Assembly: GCF_003324165.1 (NCBI RefSeq)
Contig: NW_025407837.1
Coordinates: 558,001-622,000, forward strand
DNA: 64,000 nucleotides
Reading direction: 5' to 3'
DNA from: Naegleria lovaniensis
Lineage: Eukaryota > Heterolobosea > Eutetramitea > Acrasida > Naegleriidae
This document shows positions 10,480 through 21,788 of the stretch, in pieces. Under the pieces are notes generated by a model. That model was not told the DNA's origin, ran no database searches, and saw nothing but the letters and a program-made list of their open reading frames with translations. Within the stretch, counting starts at the first letter, position 1, and each line of letters starts with the position of its first letter. The translations under genes were made by a program, and so were the position numbers.

Positions 10480-12420
10480 TTAGTGTTTTTGCTTGACATT
10501 TCCTTTTCCTTGGGATCCTTCTTGTTTGACTTCGGCAATCTTTTTAAACAAAATTTTAGGATCTGTTTGAATTTTGAGTGATGTTCCTTTTTGACAAAAG
10601 CCAATGTCTTGCAAGAGAGGCTGTCCCTGATTGAAGAATGACAAAATGTATGTCATCTTTTCAGGTAACACTGGATAGAGAGCAATGGCACAATTTCTAA
10701 GAGTTTCACCAACCAAAAACATTAGCTCTTCCAAATATAACGCATTCTTTTCAGGATTTTTCACTAGTTCCCAAGGTTTCACCTCATTAAATAATTGATT
10801 ACATCTTTTAAGAAGCTTTGTTGCTGCAGCGTTAGCAAATCTCACTTCTAATTTATCTTCGTATGCAGATCTTACTTGCTCTCTCAGATCATTCAACTGT
10901 TCAATCAACTCTGTGACAATATCGTTTGGATTCACTTCACCCACGTGTTCAAATCTCAAATTTCTGTATGGAATTTCTCTGACTTCTGAATGGAATTTTT
11001 TGTTAAAGGTTCGAGCCAATAAATTACCGAAAATGTCAGCCAATTCGTTGACCTTCATGGGGAATCTGATCATGCTGAAGCTACTGTCCGTACTCAACAA
11101 TGCTTCGCTTAATAAATAATATCTCAATAAATCAGGTTGCACACCAGTTTCGGCAAGTAAATCGTATGGAGAAATGACATTTTTCAATGATTTGGACATT
11201 TTCACGCCATTCACAAGCCAATACGAATGTACGAGAAGTGTTTCAGGTAGATCCTTTCCGAGAGCCATCAAAAAGGCAGGCCAATAAATTCCATGGAATT
11301 TCAGGATGTCCTTACCAATGACTTGAATTGTTGGAGGCCAATTCAATGATTCATTTCCCATGGTACATCCAACAGTCAAGTAATTGGTCAAAGCATCAAG
11401 CCAAACATAAATTGTGTGTTCAGGATCCCCTGGAACAGGAATTCCCCACTGTACTCGGTCCCGTGTTCTTGAAATGCTCAAATCGAGAAGTTCTGGAGGT
11501 CGTTCCTTTTCTTTTTTGATCATTTCCATCAATTCATTATATCGTTCTTTTGGTTTGATAACATTTGGGTTTTCTTGCAACCACTTCTCAACTCGATCAA
11601 TATATTTGCTTAATCTGAATTTATAATTTTTCTCGGTCACATATTCACAACGATTTCCAGATGATCTGTTAATGGTCACCCATTCTTCTTGACCAGATTC
11701 ATGCGTAATTTTGTATTGTTCAGTCTCTGTTGTAAAGGCCTCATCTGTTGTGCAATACCATCCTTGATATTCTCCAATATAAATATCGCCCTGGTTTTGC
11801 AAATGTTTCCAAACATTGATAACTGTCTCTCTATGCTCTGTAGTTGCACTTGTCCTCAAATAGTACGTGTGATTGATTTGAAAATCATTCATCAGCTTTT
11901 GAAAATGATTTGAAATTTGTTCACAAAACTCGACACAAGCCTTCTCAATTAAAGCTGAGTCTTCCAATGTGCTTGGAATAGGTGTACCTGCAGGACTTGA
12001 TTTTTTCAAATTTTCTAAATAGGCAGCAATAGCCGTTCTCTGAACTTTACTTCCATGTTCATCGGTACCTGTAGAGAAAATCATGTCCTTCCTATTTTTC
12101 AATATTTTGTGATAGAGAAAGAGAGTATCGGAAAGAATTGAAGTAAAGAAGTGTCCAATATGAGGAGGTCCATTGACATAATAAATAGGAGTGGTTATTA
12201 ATCCACCAGTAGTTTTGTTTGTAGAGTCATTCATATCGGACTGAGAGGTTTGATAATACAATCTTTGATGTTTCCATTCGGGAGAAATTACAGTGCATAA
12301 ATTGGAATTGCTACTATTCATACTTCTCCCAAAATATCCTAATGAAGCCAATGATGAAATCATTCGATGATTCCCCGCCCGTGATGATAAGCCAAATACT
12401 CGTTGTTGCAATTTCAACAT
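10480..12420 (-). CDS. MARS2: Methionyl-tRNA synthetase, mitochondrial type
   Basis: 646 aa, no introns, start ATG at 12420 after an A-run. Charges tRNA-Met with methionine using ATP. The class I signature HIGH is at residues 87-90 (NGPPHIGHFF) and KMSKS lies near residue 404 (VNGVKMSKSLKN). GTDEHGSKVQ and the WLDALTNYL region are typical MetRS core blocks. The Arg/Ser-rich N-terminus of ~60 residues has no acidic run before residue 48 and reads as a mitochondrial presequence; the total length fits bacterial or mitochondrial MetRS without the C-terminal tRNA-binding domain of cytosolic forms. An insert of acidic and Ser/Pro residues (KSSPAGTPIPSTLED) follows the TDEHG block. Divergent from the collagen-like gene. 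Confidence 0.93.
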   Translation of the reverse strand: MLKLQQRVFGLSSRAGNHRMISSLASLGYFGRSMNSSNSNLCTVISPEWKHQRLYYQTSQSDMNDSTNKTTGGLITTPIYYVNGPPHIGHFFTSILSDTLFLYHKILKNRKDMIFSTGTDEHGSKVQRTAIAAYLENLKKSSPAGTPIPSTLEDSALIEKACVEFCEQISNHFQKLMNDFQINHTYYLRTSATTEHRETVINVWKHLQNQGDIYIGEYQGWYCTTDEAFTTETEQYKITHESGQEEWVTINRSSGNRCEYVTEKNYKFRLSKYIDRVEKWLQENPNVIKPKERYNELMEMIKKEKERPPELLDLSISRTRDRVQWGIPVPGDPEHTIYVWLDALTNYLTVGCTMGNESLNWPPTIQVIGKDILKFHGIYWPAFLMALGKDLPETLLVHSYWLVNGVKMSKSLKNVISPYDLLAETGVQPDLLRYYLLSEALLSTDSSFSMIRFPMKVNELADIFGNLLARTFNKKFHSEVREIPYRNLRFEHVGEVNPNDIVTELIEQLNDLREQVRSAYEDKLEVRFANAAATKLLKRCNQLFNEVKPWELVKNPEKNALYLEELMFLVGETLRNCAIALYPVLPEKMTYILSFFNQGQPLLQDIGFCQKGTSLKIQTDPKILFKKIAEVKQEGSQGKGNVKQKH

Positions 12421-12724
12421 TTTTTGTTTTGGTTAAAAAAATGAAACACTCAATCAATAATAATACAATTAAATAGAGAAATATTAAATAGTAAAATCAG
12501 AACAATGATGCCATATTTTGAGTTTCATTGTTAATAATTCAAAGCCTGTCTAGTAAATTATATTGAATTTTTGGATGAAATTTACATATTTCCGAAGTGG
12601 ACATGTTGTTGAATAGATACTTTTTCGGAACGAGTCCTTTTGTGGACAAAATCAAAGTATTGATCCAAATTTGAGACAAATGTCAATGTGTGGATGTCTC
12701 CAAAATCACATTCAGAAGAAAAAA
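12421..12724. other. Divergent promoter region between MetRS and the collagen-like gene
   Basis: 304 bp, AT-rich, between two start codons that point away from each other. No ORF with coding character. A frame open from 12671 runs into the collagen-like gene but has no good ATG before 12725. I could not pick out a defined promoter element. Confidence 0.45.
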
Positions 12725-15700
12725 ATGTCTTCATCATATGTTTATATACTAGATCGATCTGGTGCCGATGGTCAACCTGGTGCCAATGGAACCAATGGTG
12801 TTGCTGGTCAAGGAGGAAGAGTAAGTTATTTCATTTGTATCTTGAACAATGTTTTTCAAAATTTGATGTTTGTTGTGATGTGTTGAACGAATTCTTAGAA
12901 TGGACTTAATGGGATGGTATGTATTCATTATAAATTCTTTGAAGTATTCAAATGATTACGCAACAAAATGGTTGTTCATTCAGAATGGAGGAAGGGAAGA
13001 ATCTCGAATGGATGGGTTTAATGGTCAAGATGGTCAACCAGGAAGTAAGTACATATGAACAGAAATGGTGTCTTTAATTATATGATCATACAATTCTATT
13101 GTCACACATCAATATTAGCGAATGGTTTGAGAGGAACTGATGCAAGCAATGGTCAATCTGGACAAAACGGAGGAAATGGAAATTTAATTAAGGTCAAGCT
13201 GATTGGAGATTCGAATCAAAAAATTCTCGTTCAGGTCAATAATGCTCAAGATCGATACATTTCCATTCCGGATAATACTCAAAAAGCAATTTTATTAAAA
13301 GGTAACGGCGGAAATGGAGGTCAGGGAGGAAATGGTGGTAATGGTGGGCCAGGTGGAGCGTACGTAGTTGCTTTCTTTTCATCTTTACCGAGTGACACTT
13401 TTTTGATTGATGATTCTATTGAAATTGAATCAAAATTTTCAACAAATTTAGAGGAGGTTCAGGTGGCTGGGGAGGAGTTGGAGGTCCTGGACAAAATGCT
13501 TCACAATGGAGTATAGGAGGTAATGGTGGTGCAGGTGGTAATGGTGGAAAAGGAGGGGATGGAGGTAAGTTTCATAATCACTACGTCTAATTTTACCTTG
13601 TTCAAAAAAGGTAATGGAGGAGCTGCTGGTAAGTTGTTCACATGAATCCAAGAAGTGGAAAGTATCAATATATTCTTGACAATGAATAACAACATTGTTA
13701 AGGCCATGGAGGAATGGGTGGTGACGGTGGTGATGGATCCAATATTGAAGTAGAAACCTATAACCCTGGATTGTTAAAATTTGTCACGTGGGAATGTCGG
13801 GCTGGTATGTCAGGAAAAGGAGGAAGTGGAGGTCAAGGCGGTCAGGGAGGAGCTGCTGGTAATGGAGGGCCTGGAGGAGCGTAAGTATACATTCGTTACG
13901 ATTATATGTGAACACTATCATTGAATAATGTTTGAAATGGTAATGTTATATAACATTATGGATTGAAATTGGAATGGGTGACACAGAGGCGGACCTGGAG
14001 GAGCTCAATTCATGTTCTCTGATCAAAATGGTATGCTGTATTGCAATCAAGGAGGTTTTCCTGGAAGAATGGGAACGCATGGAGAGCCTGGAGCACCTGG
14101 TTTGAAAGGTGTCGAGTAAGTATACTAAATGATGTGAGCACCATGTGTAATTAATTGTTAAAAAAACAGTGGAACAGACGCGAGAGATGGTCGGGACGGA
14201 AGACCAGGTCAAGTCATTTTCAAAGTTCTCGATCAATATGGTAATGCCATGGAAGTATCAGATAACCTGTATGACCTACAGGTCGATTCATTCGCCATCA
14301 TACCTTGTGGAGTGCACACGGAAAATTTCCAAGTGAATGAAGATGATGGAATTATAGAACCTGGAGAAACCATATACATTTGTGACATTCAGGTACAAAA
14401 TGTAGGTGGAATGACCCTTCCAGAAAACACACTTCTTAGTGCTCCAACGACCATGCCTTCGAGTCGAGAAAATTTTCATCCTTTTATTGCAGCTAAAGGT
14501 GTCGAAAATTTCACAACTCTTCCCACCATTCCAAAAGGTGGAATTTTTAAAGTACCCTCCTATTTGAAGGGTTATGTTGCAGCAGCGACACCTCCTGAAT
14601 TTGTCAAGTACAATTATTTGATTGGATATGAAAATCCGCCACCTCCTCGTTTCAAGAAGGAAATGAAAATTGAGACCCTTGGAAGCATTTTCAATTCGCC
14701 TTTTGAGAAATCAAAATGTTCAAGCGTATTTACAGTACAGTACCCCATTCAGATTGAGACGATTGTAGGTCCTTCACATCTTGGGAAAAATAATGAAAGA
14801 GCCACTGTGACCATTCGATTTTCAAACATTTCTAATTTGGATTATGGTGCCTCTGTGGATGCACACAAAAAACTCTCCCTGTCCATTTATTTTGATAACA
14901 AGTTCATGATTTTGAATGAGAGGAACGTTTTAGAACGAGACAATATGCAATACGTTCATGAACACATTGACCTAATTCAAGCCAAAAGAAGTTACGAAAG
15001 ACATTTTCAATTGTCAATTCAACCATCTGCAGAATATTTTGAAAGACTTCGAATTTCGGCTCATCTCTTGTTGAGAGACCAAACCATTGAAATTTCTGAA
15101 CATTTAATTCGTGTCTCTCCATCCTATGAGCCATGTACCAATACTGTTGAAAATCCTCATGATCTCTTGTTCATCACAGATAGACACTTGTCAAGAATCG
15201 AATATTTGCGATACATGAGACTCTTCGATGGTTGTGGTCTTCGTGTCAATTATTGGGATATTGAGCGATATAATGGTATTTCTATCGATGCCAATACTGG
15301 AACAAGACATGAATTTTCATGGACAGACAAGAGCATGTATCAAGGAAAAACTATAATATTTCCACTTTCAGATGAGAGAAGTATCCACTTGTTGAATCCC
15401 AAAGATATATTTTCAGTGTTGAGAAATTTGGACGAAAACAACACTAAAAATACGAGAGGTGGAATTTTGTTACTTGGAAATTTATCGTGTGAACAGATTA
15501 GAGACTTTTTATTCGCATCCAGCGATTCTATTCATTTGCCAGAACAGTTATTGAGTGAAAGATTTTTCACACACAAGGCCACGTTTGAAGATTTACAAAA
15601 AATTTGCAACAAATTCATGCATGAATTAGAAGAGGAGCATCCATCCAAGATTTACAAATTGCATGACGTCAAGTTTGAACCTACAAAAACTGGAATTGGA

Positions 15701-16638
15701 AAATATTTACTGGGATCAGCGCAGTACTCTGTTCTTCCTAGCAGTGCTTGTGACAATTTATACAGGTAAGCAATTTGATGTCCTGAACACATACAACAAG
15801 ATTCATTCCATTCAACCTTTATTATTGTGTATGTACATGTGATTACAACAACAGCATTCAAGTCGAAGATAATTCCTCTGCTCATTTTTTAAGTAAGGAC
15901 AATATCTCTTGGACTGAAACTAATTTTCCAATGCAGTCGCATGTTGCAACAACCTTAATAGGAATGATATTCTCGTTATCACCCCAGAGGAGAGTGGAGT
16001 TATTGGCTACTCCAAACTTGAAATGCAAGAGTGAGCAATGGAATATTGTCAAAGAGTATCAAGAACGCGAAAAGAAACTGTTAGTTACAAAGCGTCAAGA
16101 ATATTCCATCTATGACATTATTTCCTTGTCTTTCTATTATGACATGCATCATGATGTCACCTATAAGGACATTGCAACAAGTATTATTGCTCCTTTGATT
16201 ATGGAGACATTTGAAAAGCGTTTGGGAGCATTCAAAGGAATGACACCATTTGAAAAAGTCAAAGTGTCACAATGCATGTGGTATGCGTTCAAACATATCA
16301 AACATGATTTCAAATGGACAGCTATTTTCTCTTCCATGAAACATAAGAAGAAACAATTCAAAGTATTGTGCTCTCAATTAGAGGATTTACTATTCAAAAA
16401 CATTTTAACGGAGAAGCAAGACAAAAAGATTGTAAAAAAGCATGTGAAAATGCTTCTTTGCTCGACTCAGTATTTAATCAAGCTCAACAATTTGAAAAGA
16501 CCGCTACTCACTCCAAGACAAGAAGACATGGAAGAAGATCACAAGGAGGCAAAATCTAAAAATGGTTTTGCTCCCACTAGCGACATGCACTCATCTTTTG
16601 TGGCACAAAACAACTCTGGTGGCCATCATTTGGTTTAG
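12725..16638 (+). CDS. Collagen-like (Gly-X-Y / Gly-rich) protein, 10 exons
   Basis: Exons 12725-12820, 12899-12916, 12984-13044, 13119-13359, 13452-13564, 13611-13628, 13703-13880, 13987-14115, 14170-15765 and 15855-16638 join in phase to 1077 aa. The start MSSSYVYILDRSG follows an A-run. Residues ~12-70 are nearly perfect Gly-X-Y triplets with one break (REESRMD); then a short beta-like segment, then about 120 residues of G-G-N/G-G-X repeats broken by another non-repeat segment, and a final collagen-like stretch (GEPGAPG). Residues ~500-1077 are non-repetitive and unassigned. No signal peptide is visible, so it may be cytosolic. Donors are mostly GTAAGT. Two exons are 18 nt. The function is unknown. 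Confidence 0.78.
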
Positions 16639-16675
16639 TTCTATTGACTGATCCACCATCAATTAAAAAATGTTC

Positions 16676-19240
16676 TCACTCAACACCCCATAAATTCACA
16701 GTCTTGTCGAAAGAACCAGTGGCCAGGAAAGGCCGGTTGTTACTCCATTGCAAACTAGTCACTGGCTGCTTGTGAGCATTGTTCGACTGTAACGCAACAT
16801 TGATGAAAGATCCGGTTTCGTATCAATGACGGAAGGGAAAGTATCATCACGGCATTTGAGAACAGCAAGATACTTGTTGGTGCAATCAAAAGATAATAAT
16901 TCACCCGGTAAATTGTCAGCATTGGTGTAACAGAAGCTTGAAGTGATGTTTGAATATTGCCAAATCCTGATGGAATCTCTAGTGCATGTTGCTAGCATGG
17001 TACCGTCTTTGGACCATTCTGCATTGATAATTGGCCTGCTATGGGCGAGTATTTTCACTGGTTTAAATGTTCTTCTATCTGAAATGATGAGTCTTCTGTC
17101 CATAGACCAAGTACAGAAAATATTGTCATATGTTTCATTCCACCTCACTCCTAATATTGCATCTTCGTGAGCACTGAACTTGTGAACAACTCTCTCACTT
17201 TGAGCATCATAGAAAATAACCTTGCAGTCTCCACTTGCACTTGCAAGGAGGCTTTCTTTTGGATGAAATTGCAAATCTGAAATGTAGGCCTTGTGCGACT
17301 CTATTTGTGTTTGAAGTTTTGGCTTACCACTCTCTACATTCCAGAGATAGACCAAACTATCCAACCCGCCTGCTGCAAGTAGTGTACTCTTTGGATGCCA
17401 TGACACTTTTGTAATTGGTAGAGGATGACCAACAAGTTGTTTGGGTTTCTTCTTTGGATTTTTTGTTTCCATCAATCCAATATGTCTCTGCATGTCAAAC
17501 ACCAACATTTCACCATTTGGCGAATATTCCAAAAAGTTACAAGTAGATACTGTAGTCATACTCTTTTGCTCATTGAATATTATATTGGATTCATGATCGA
17601 TGGTAATAGCGAACGCTTTCGCTTGAAAACTGCTACTTGCTGCAACTTTGTCTCCTTGGCCAAAGATGATTTTCATCACTGGAGTCTTCATGGATAGTGC
17701 TGACTGAATCATTACCACCTGTTTTTTGGAAGATGGTGACGACTGTTCTTCAGAAGTTGCCTTATCTCCTGCATTAGCAAAGTTTGATGGTACTGAGGGG
17801 TTATTTCCCTTTCTTTCGTCATTGACCTCTTCCTCCTCAACCTTATCATTTGTTTTTGGAATATTTTCAGAATTTTGAATAATACGAGAGTTGATTGGTC
17901 GCGGTCTTTCAGGTAATTGGTTCAATTGGGGATACAGTTTGCGGAGAAGATTACTCCTCTTAATGATATCTTGAACTGAAGCACTTTTGGTTCGAGCCTT
18001 AAACACATGAGCTTGGATCATTACGTCTTCCTGATCATTTCTAGGTTCAAACATGGACATTTTAATGCCCACACCTCTGTCTTCATTGTCAAACATGAGA
18101 TCAGGAATCAATGGTGGCTTAATTTTGCTGAAATTTTTCCATTCGATACCTTTGAAAAATGGATGTTTCCTTAATGCAACTCCTCCGAGTCTTCTCTCTG
18201 GATCTGTACAAAGAAGACCATCAATCAGGTCCTTAGCATCGGAAGGTAGAGTTTTGGGCCAAAATATGTCACGATCTACAATCTTTTGACAAGTTACGGC
18301 CATGCTCGAGCTGTAAAAAGGGCTCTTACCACAAAAGAGTTCATAAATAATACAGCCATAAGCCCACCAGTCCACCATGATACCATACTCATTATTTGTG
18401 ACCACCTCTGGACTATTTTGTGATGAATACACATGAAACAATTGAAGTGTGTGGAAATTAACAACAAGCCTCCAAACACATGCTACTTACGCCAAGTACT
18501 CTGCAGTTCCACTGCATTCATACAAGATTTTGGTTGCATAGTATAGTATATTCATGTATTTCATTTTACGGTCATCAAATTTGAAATTCAACAACTTACC
18601 AAAATGTATTGGGTCCTGGTTTTTCTATTTTCTTTGCAATTCCAAAATCAACAAGTTTCAAATTTCCATCGCCATTGAGCATGAGATTCTCTGGTTTCAA
18701 ATCACGATGACAAATATGCAAAGAGTGTATATAAATGAGTGCCTCCAACAGTTGTGCCATATAGAACTGTACTACCTTTTTGAGCTCTTTCGTTGATAGA
18801 TTGCTCTTAATGATACACTCGAACAACTCCCCTCCAGTGATCAGCTCCAATATAAAGTACAGTCTCTTCTCATCGGTAAATGTATAGCACAACTTGGATA
18901 TATTCGAATGATCCATCTCCAACAAGATTTCCTTCTCAGATTTTACATATTTTGTTTGTTTTGCCTTGATGAGCTTCTCTTTCTTGAGGATTTTTGCCGC
19001 AAACTGAACCTCCGTTGCCTTATGGACACACAACCGAACTTGTCCGAAGGCTCCTTCTCCCAATATTTGCCCAAATTCAAAATCATCTGCCTCGGCATAC
19101 CGATGTGGATCATATTTAGATCATAACAACAACACCAACCATATATTAAGGAAGAATATTAAGGTCAACAGGTTATTCATAGAAGGAGGAGACTTACCTT
19201 TCGTTACCGTGGCTGGAATGCGAATGGTGTCCATATTCAT
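16676..19240 (-). CDS. AGC-type protein kinase fused to WD40 propeller; frame break in last repeat
   Basis: Exons 19198-19240 (MNMDTIRIPATVTK), 18600-19087, 18491-18511 and 16676-18412. The kinase has LGEGAFGQV, AAKILKKEK, HRDLKPENLML, DFG, FCGTAEYLAPE, DWWAYGC and HPFFKGIEWKNF followed by KPPLIPD, the AGC pattern (PKA/PKG/AKT-like). After a ~100-residue charged linker come WD40 repeats (for example WHPKSTLLAAGGLDSLVYLW). The open frame stops at 16759, but the final repeat (LATGSFDKTVNLWGVE) lies in another frame down to a TGA at 16676; one base appears to be missing near 16822. The exon 1/2 junction is also uncertain: the GTAAGT donor at 19197 joins in frame only if the A-run at 19079-19083 (plus strand) is one base too long, whereas a GTAACG donor joins directly. 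Confidence 0.75.
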
Positions 19241-19383
19241 TTTTTTATGCTCTTTGTTTTTTATTATTGTATGAACAACGATGATAATATTACTCTTAAT
19301 GATAATAGTCCAATCGGTGTCATATGATGGACTCTTCAACCTAATCTGGTCATCTACCATCTCTTCCCAAGTCATCAGAAAAA

Positions 19384-21223
19384 ATGTTTCGAAAACATCA
19401 TTCAACAACAATAGACGATGATGATGACGAGACGATGCAACATACAACTTCCTCAACTCGTAAAGAAGAGAACTCCGAATCGGAAAACAATTATGTTTCA
19501 GAAACACCATCCAAACAAGAATCTTCAAGTCGTACATACATTTCATCACCTCTAGAGGCTACAACAAGTCCACTCACTCCCAATAGTCAAAACAGAATCC
19601 TTACGAAACTACCCTCTTCTCTCAAGTTAGATACACAAAAGTTAATACGAAAATCGTCATTGAGTTCATTCTCGGCTTCACTTTCAAAAAGTTTAAGATC
19701 GTCCATGCACCCCCATAATGTATCCAACGATTATTCCAAGCAAGCACAGAGTAGTAACCAGACAATGAAAAGCAGCACGTGGTCCAATTTTCATTCACCA
19801 CAAACCATTATTATTATTGAAATTGGAAGAAAATATTTCAAGTGTGGGTAGCCAGGGAATACGCACCGAGGGTCATCTCAGTGGTCCCGTCTGATTTGAG
19901 CGAAATGCTTTGTACTTGTAAAAACCAAAAATTTAATTCGTTCCATATGAAAGAGTCGTTTGAACAATTCATTCAGAAAGATCTGGGAATTAATGAAAAT
20001 CAAAATGAGAAGAATTATTTATTACCTCTGAATAACGTGGACATGTCCATGATTATTAAGGATGAAATTTTTGACGAATACATGGCGATATTTGGTGAGA
20101 ACGGGCGATTCCAAGAAAATCTTGATGACTCTGAATTCGAGAAGAAATTGAGTACTTTATTTTCCAATTTTATGAACAAGTTGTTCATTGATGAAATGAA
20201 ACTTGTGATGGATAGCATTGAAGGAATTATAATTTTAGAGAATACTCACCAACTGCATCAAAACTTGTTGAGAAAACTTATTGAGAATGATATTTGTACC
20301 GTACGCAAATTTCCACACTTAAAGAGCTTGAAATTTATGAACTCACAAGGTTGTGCCATTCTTCCAAGTTTTTGTTCCATGAATACTTTCAACATTGAAA
20401 AAACAACAACCCAAGCACGCACTTACGATGCCAAACTCTTTGTCAAAAATTCTTGATAGAGAGGTTTCCAATAATGCAAAGAACGTTAGGTAATGCAACT
20501 ATGGGATTACACGCTCTTCCTCTAGCACAGCATGGCAATTTAGAAAAAGTTCAACATGATTTAGGGGTCACTGGATTGGTCATTGATTGTGGTTACAGCG
20601 AATGTCGAGTGGTTCCTGTTCTCTTTGGAAGCATTCTTTCAATGTGTGTTGAAATTCTACCTATTGGATCCAAGCATGTGTTGCGAAATTTGAAGGAATT
20701 GCTATGTGGCGACGTGGCGTCAAGCACAAACATCGACAACCACCAAGAACATTTAATGCTTGAGGATGTTTTATCACGATTGTGTTTTTGTAGTTACCCT
20801 TCCGCAGATAATAACGATAGCAACTCTCAGACAATCATATACAAGTATTCGGTAGGGTCAGTAGAAATTCCTGTTACGCACAAGACTCGCACTAAGAGTT
20901 GTGAGTTCATCTTTGAGCCACTAACAAGAGCCATCATTGAATGTGTAAAACGGCTCGAAACTGAGGCAAGAGGACAAGTACTACGAAATGTAATCGTTTG
21001 TGGGGGCCTTTCTGAATTGAATGGATTCAAACAACGGCTTATTGCTGTTTTAAACAAACATGTATTAGCGCAAGATTTTGGTAGCAACAAAAATTGGCTT
21101 AAACACATGGGAATTAACACGTTCAATCCCACTCGATCCTCACTGCTGAATTGGTATGGAGCTAGTATTGCCTTTTCACATTACAGTTACGCTCAGAGCA
21201 AGACAATTAAGCATGACCAGTGA
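19384..21223 (+). CDS. ACTR10: Actin-related protein 10 (dynactin Arp10/Arp11), two frame breaks
   Basis: Three overlapping frames (19384-19851, about 19842-20456, about 20444-21223) read as one protein. The N-terminal ~145 residues are Ser/Thr-rich and not actin-like. Then IIIIEIGRKYFKCG with VAREYAPRVISVVPSDL matches the first beta-hairpin of Arp10. The third part has LVIDCGYSECRVVPV, LPIGSKHV and VIVCGGLSELNGF, the actin-fold phosphate-2 and adenosine motifs. Arp10 caps the pointed end of the dynactin filament (family knowledge). Frame changes fall at GGG 19846-19848 and at the A-run 20445-20449; each needs one extra base. The family match across both points argues for assembly error rather than three genes. 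Start ATG 19384 follows an A-run; the gene is divergent from the AGC-WD40 kinase. Confidence 0.75.
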
Positions 21224-21788
21224 TGAAATTGTTCATACACAAAAAATGTGAGAATCCTCTTTAACAAGAAGTCATGCGAACGAAGACCAAAATTCTGGTT
21301 GACCTGTCACATGTTAAAAAAAATTATCATCACACTCAACAGAGCTGTCATCCGTTCATCCATGACATCATCACAACAAAAGACACTTGGGCTTTTAATG
21401 TAAAATACAAGAATCACTTCACACAACTAAGAAATAGTTGTTATACTTAACACTTCGAGCCATGTGTATTCATATTGAATTATTTTGAATTATATTGAAT
21501 TACTTTGAATTATTCTTCATTCAATGAAATTTATTCAAGAGTCCTTTTTTGGATTGTGAGCGGTTGGCATGTGTACACAACCTGGCTGGGAAGTCTTCTT
21601 TTGCGACTGCACAGGATAAGTGTTCAAGCACATGTGAATTTCAACGCTCACGAGTTGATACGCAAATTCAAAGCAAAAAAAAAACCATCATTGCTCACCG
21701 AGATCGAGCTCAGCCACGACAACTCAATCACTTGGACCTGATTCGAATATCTCAGACAACTTTAAGCCAGCTGATATTATCTTTCATC
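21224..21788. other. Intergenic spacer upstream of the LRR gene
   Basis: 565 bp between Arp10 and the F-box/LRR gene. A frame is open from 21549 into the LRR gene but has no ATG until 21789. The stretch holds repeated TTGAATTA-like words near 21475-21515. I see no RNA gene. Confidence 0.45.

Noticed and set aside
14116-14169. Intron read-through forms in the collagen-like gene as separate genes
   Set aside because: Phases and Gly-rich text continue exactly across each GT-AG segment, so splicing is the better reading.
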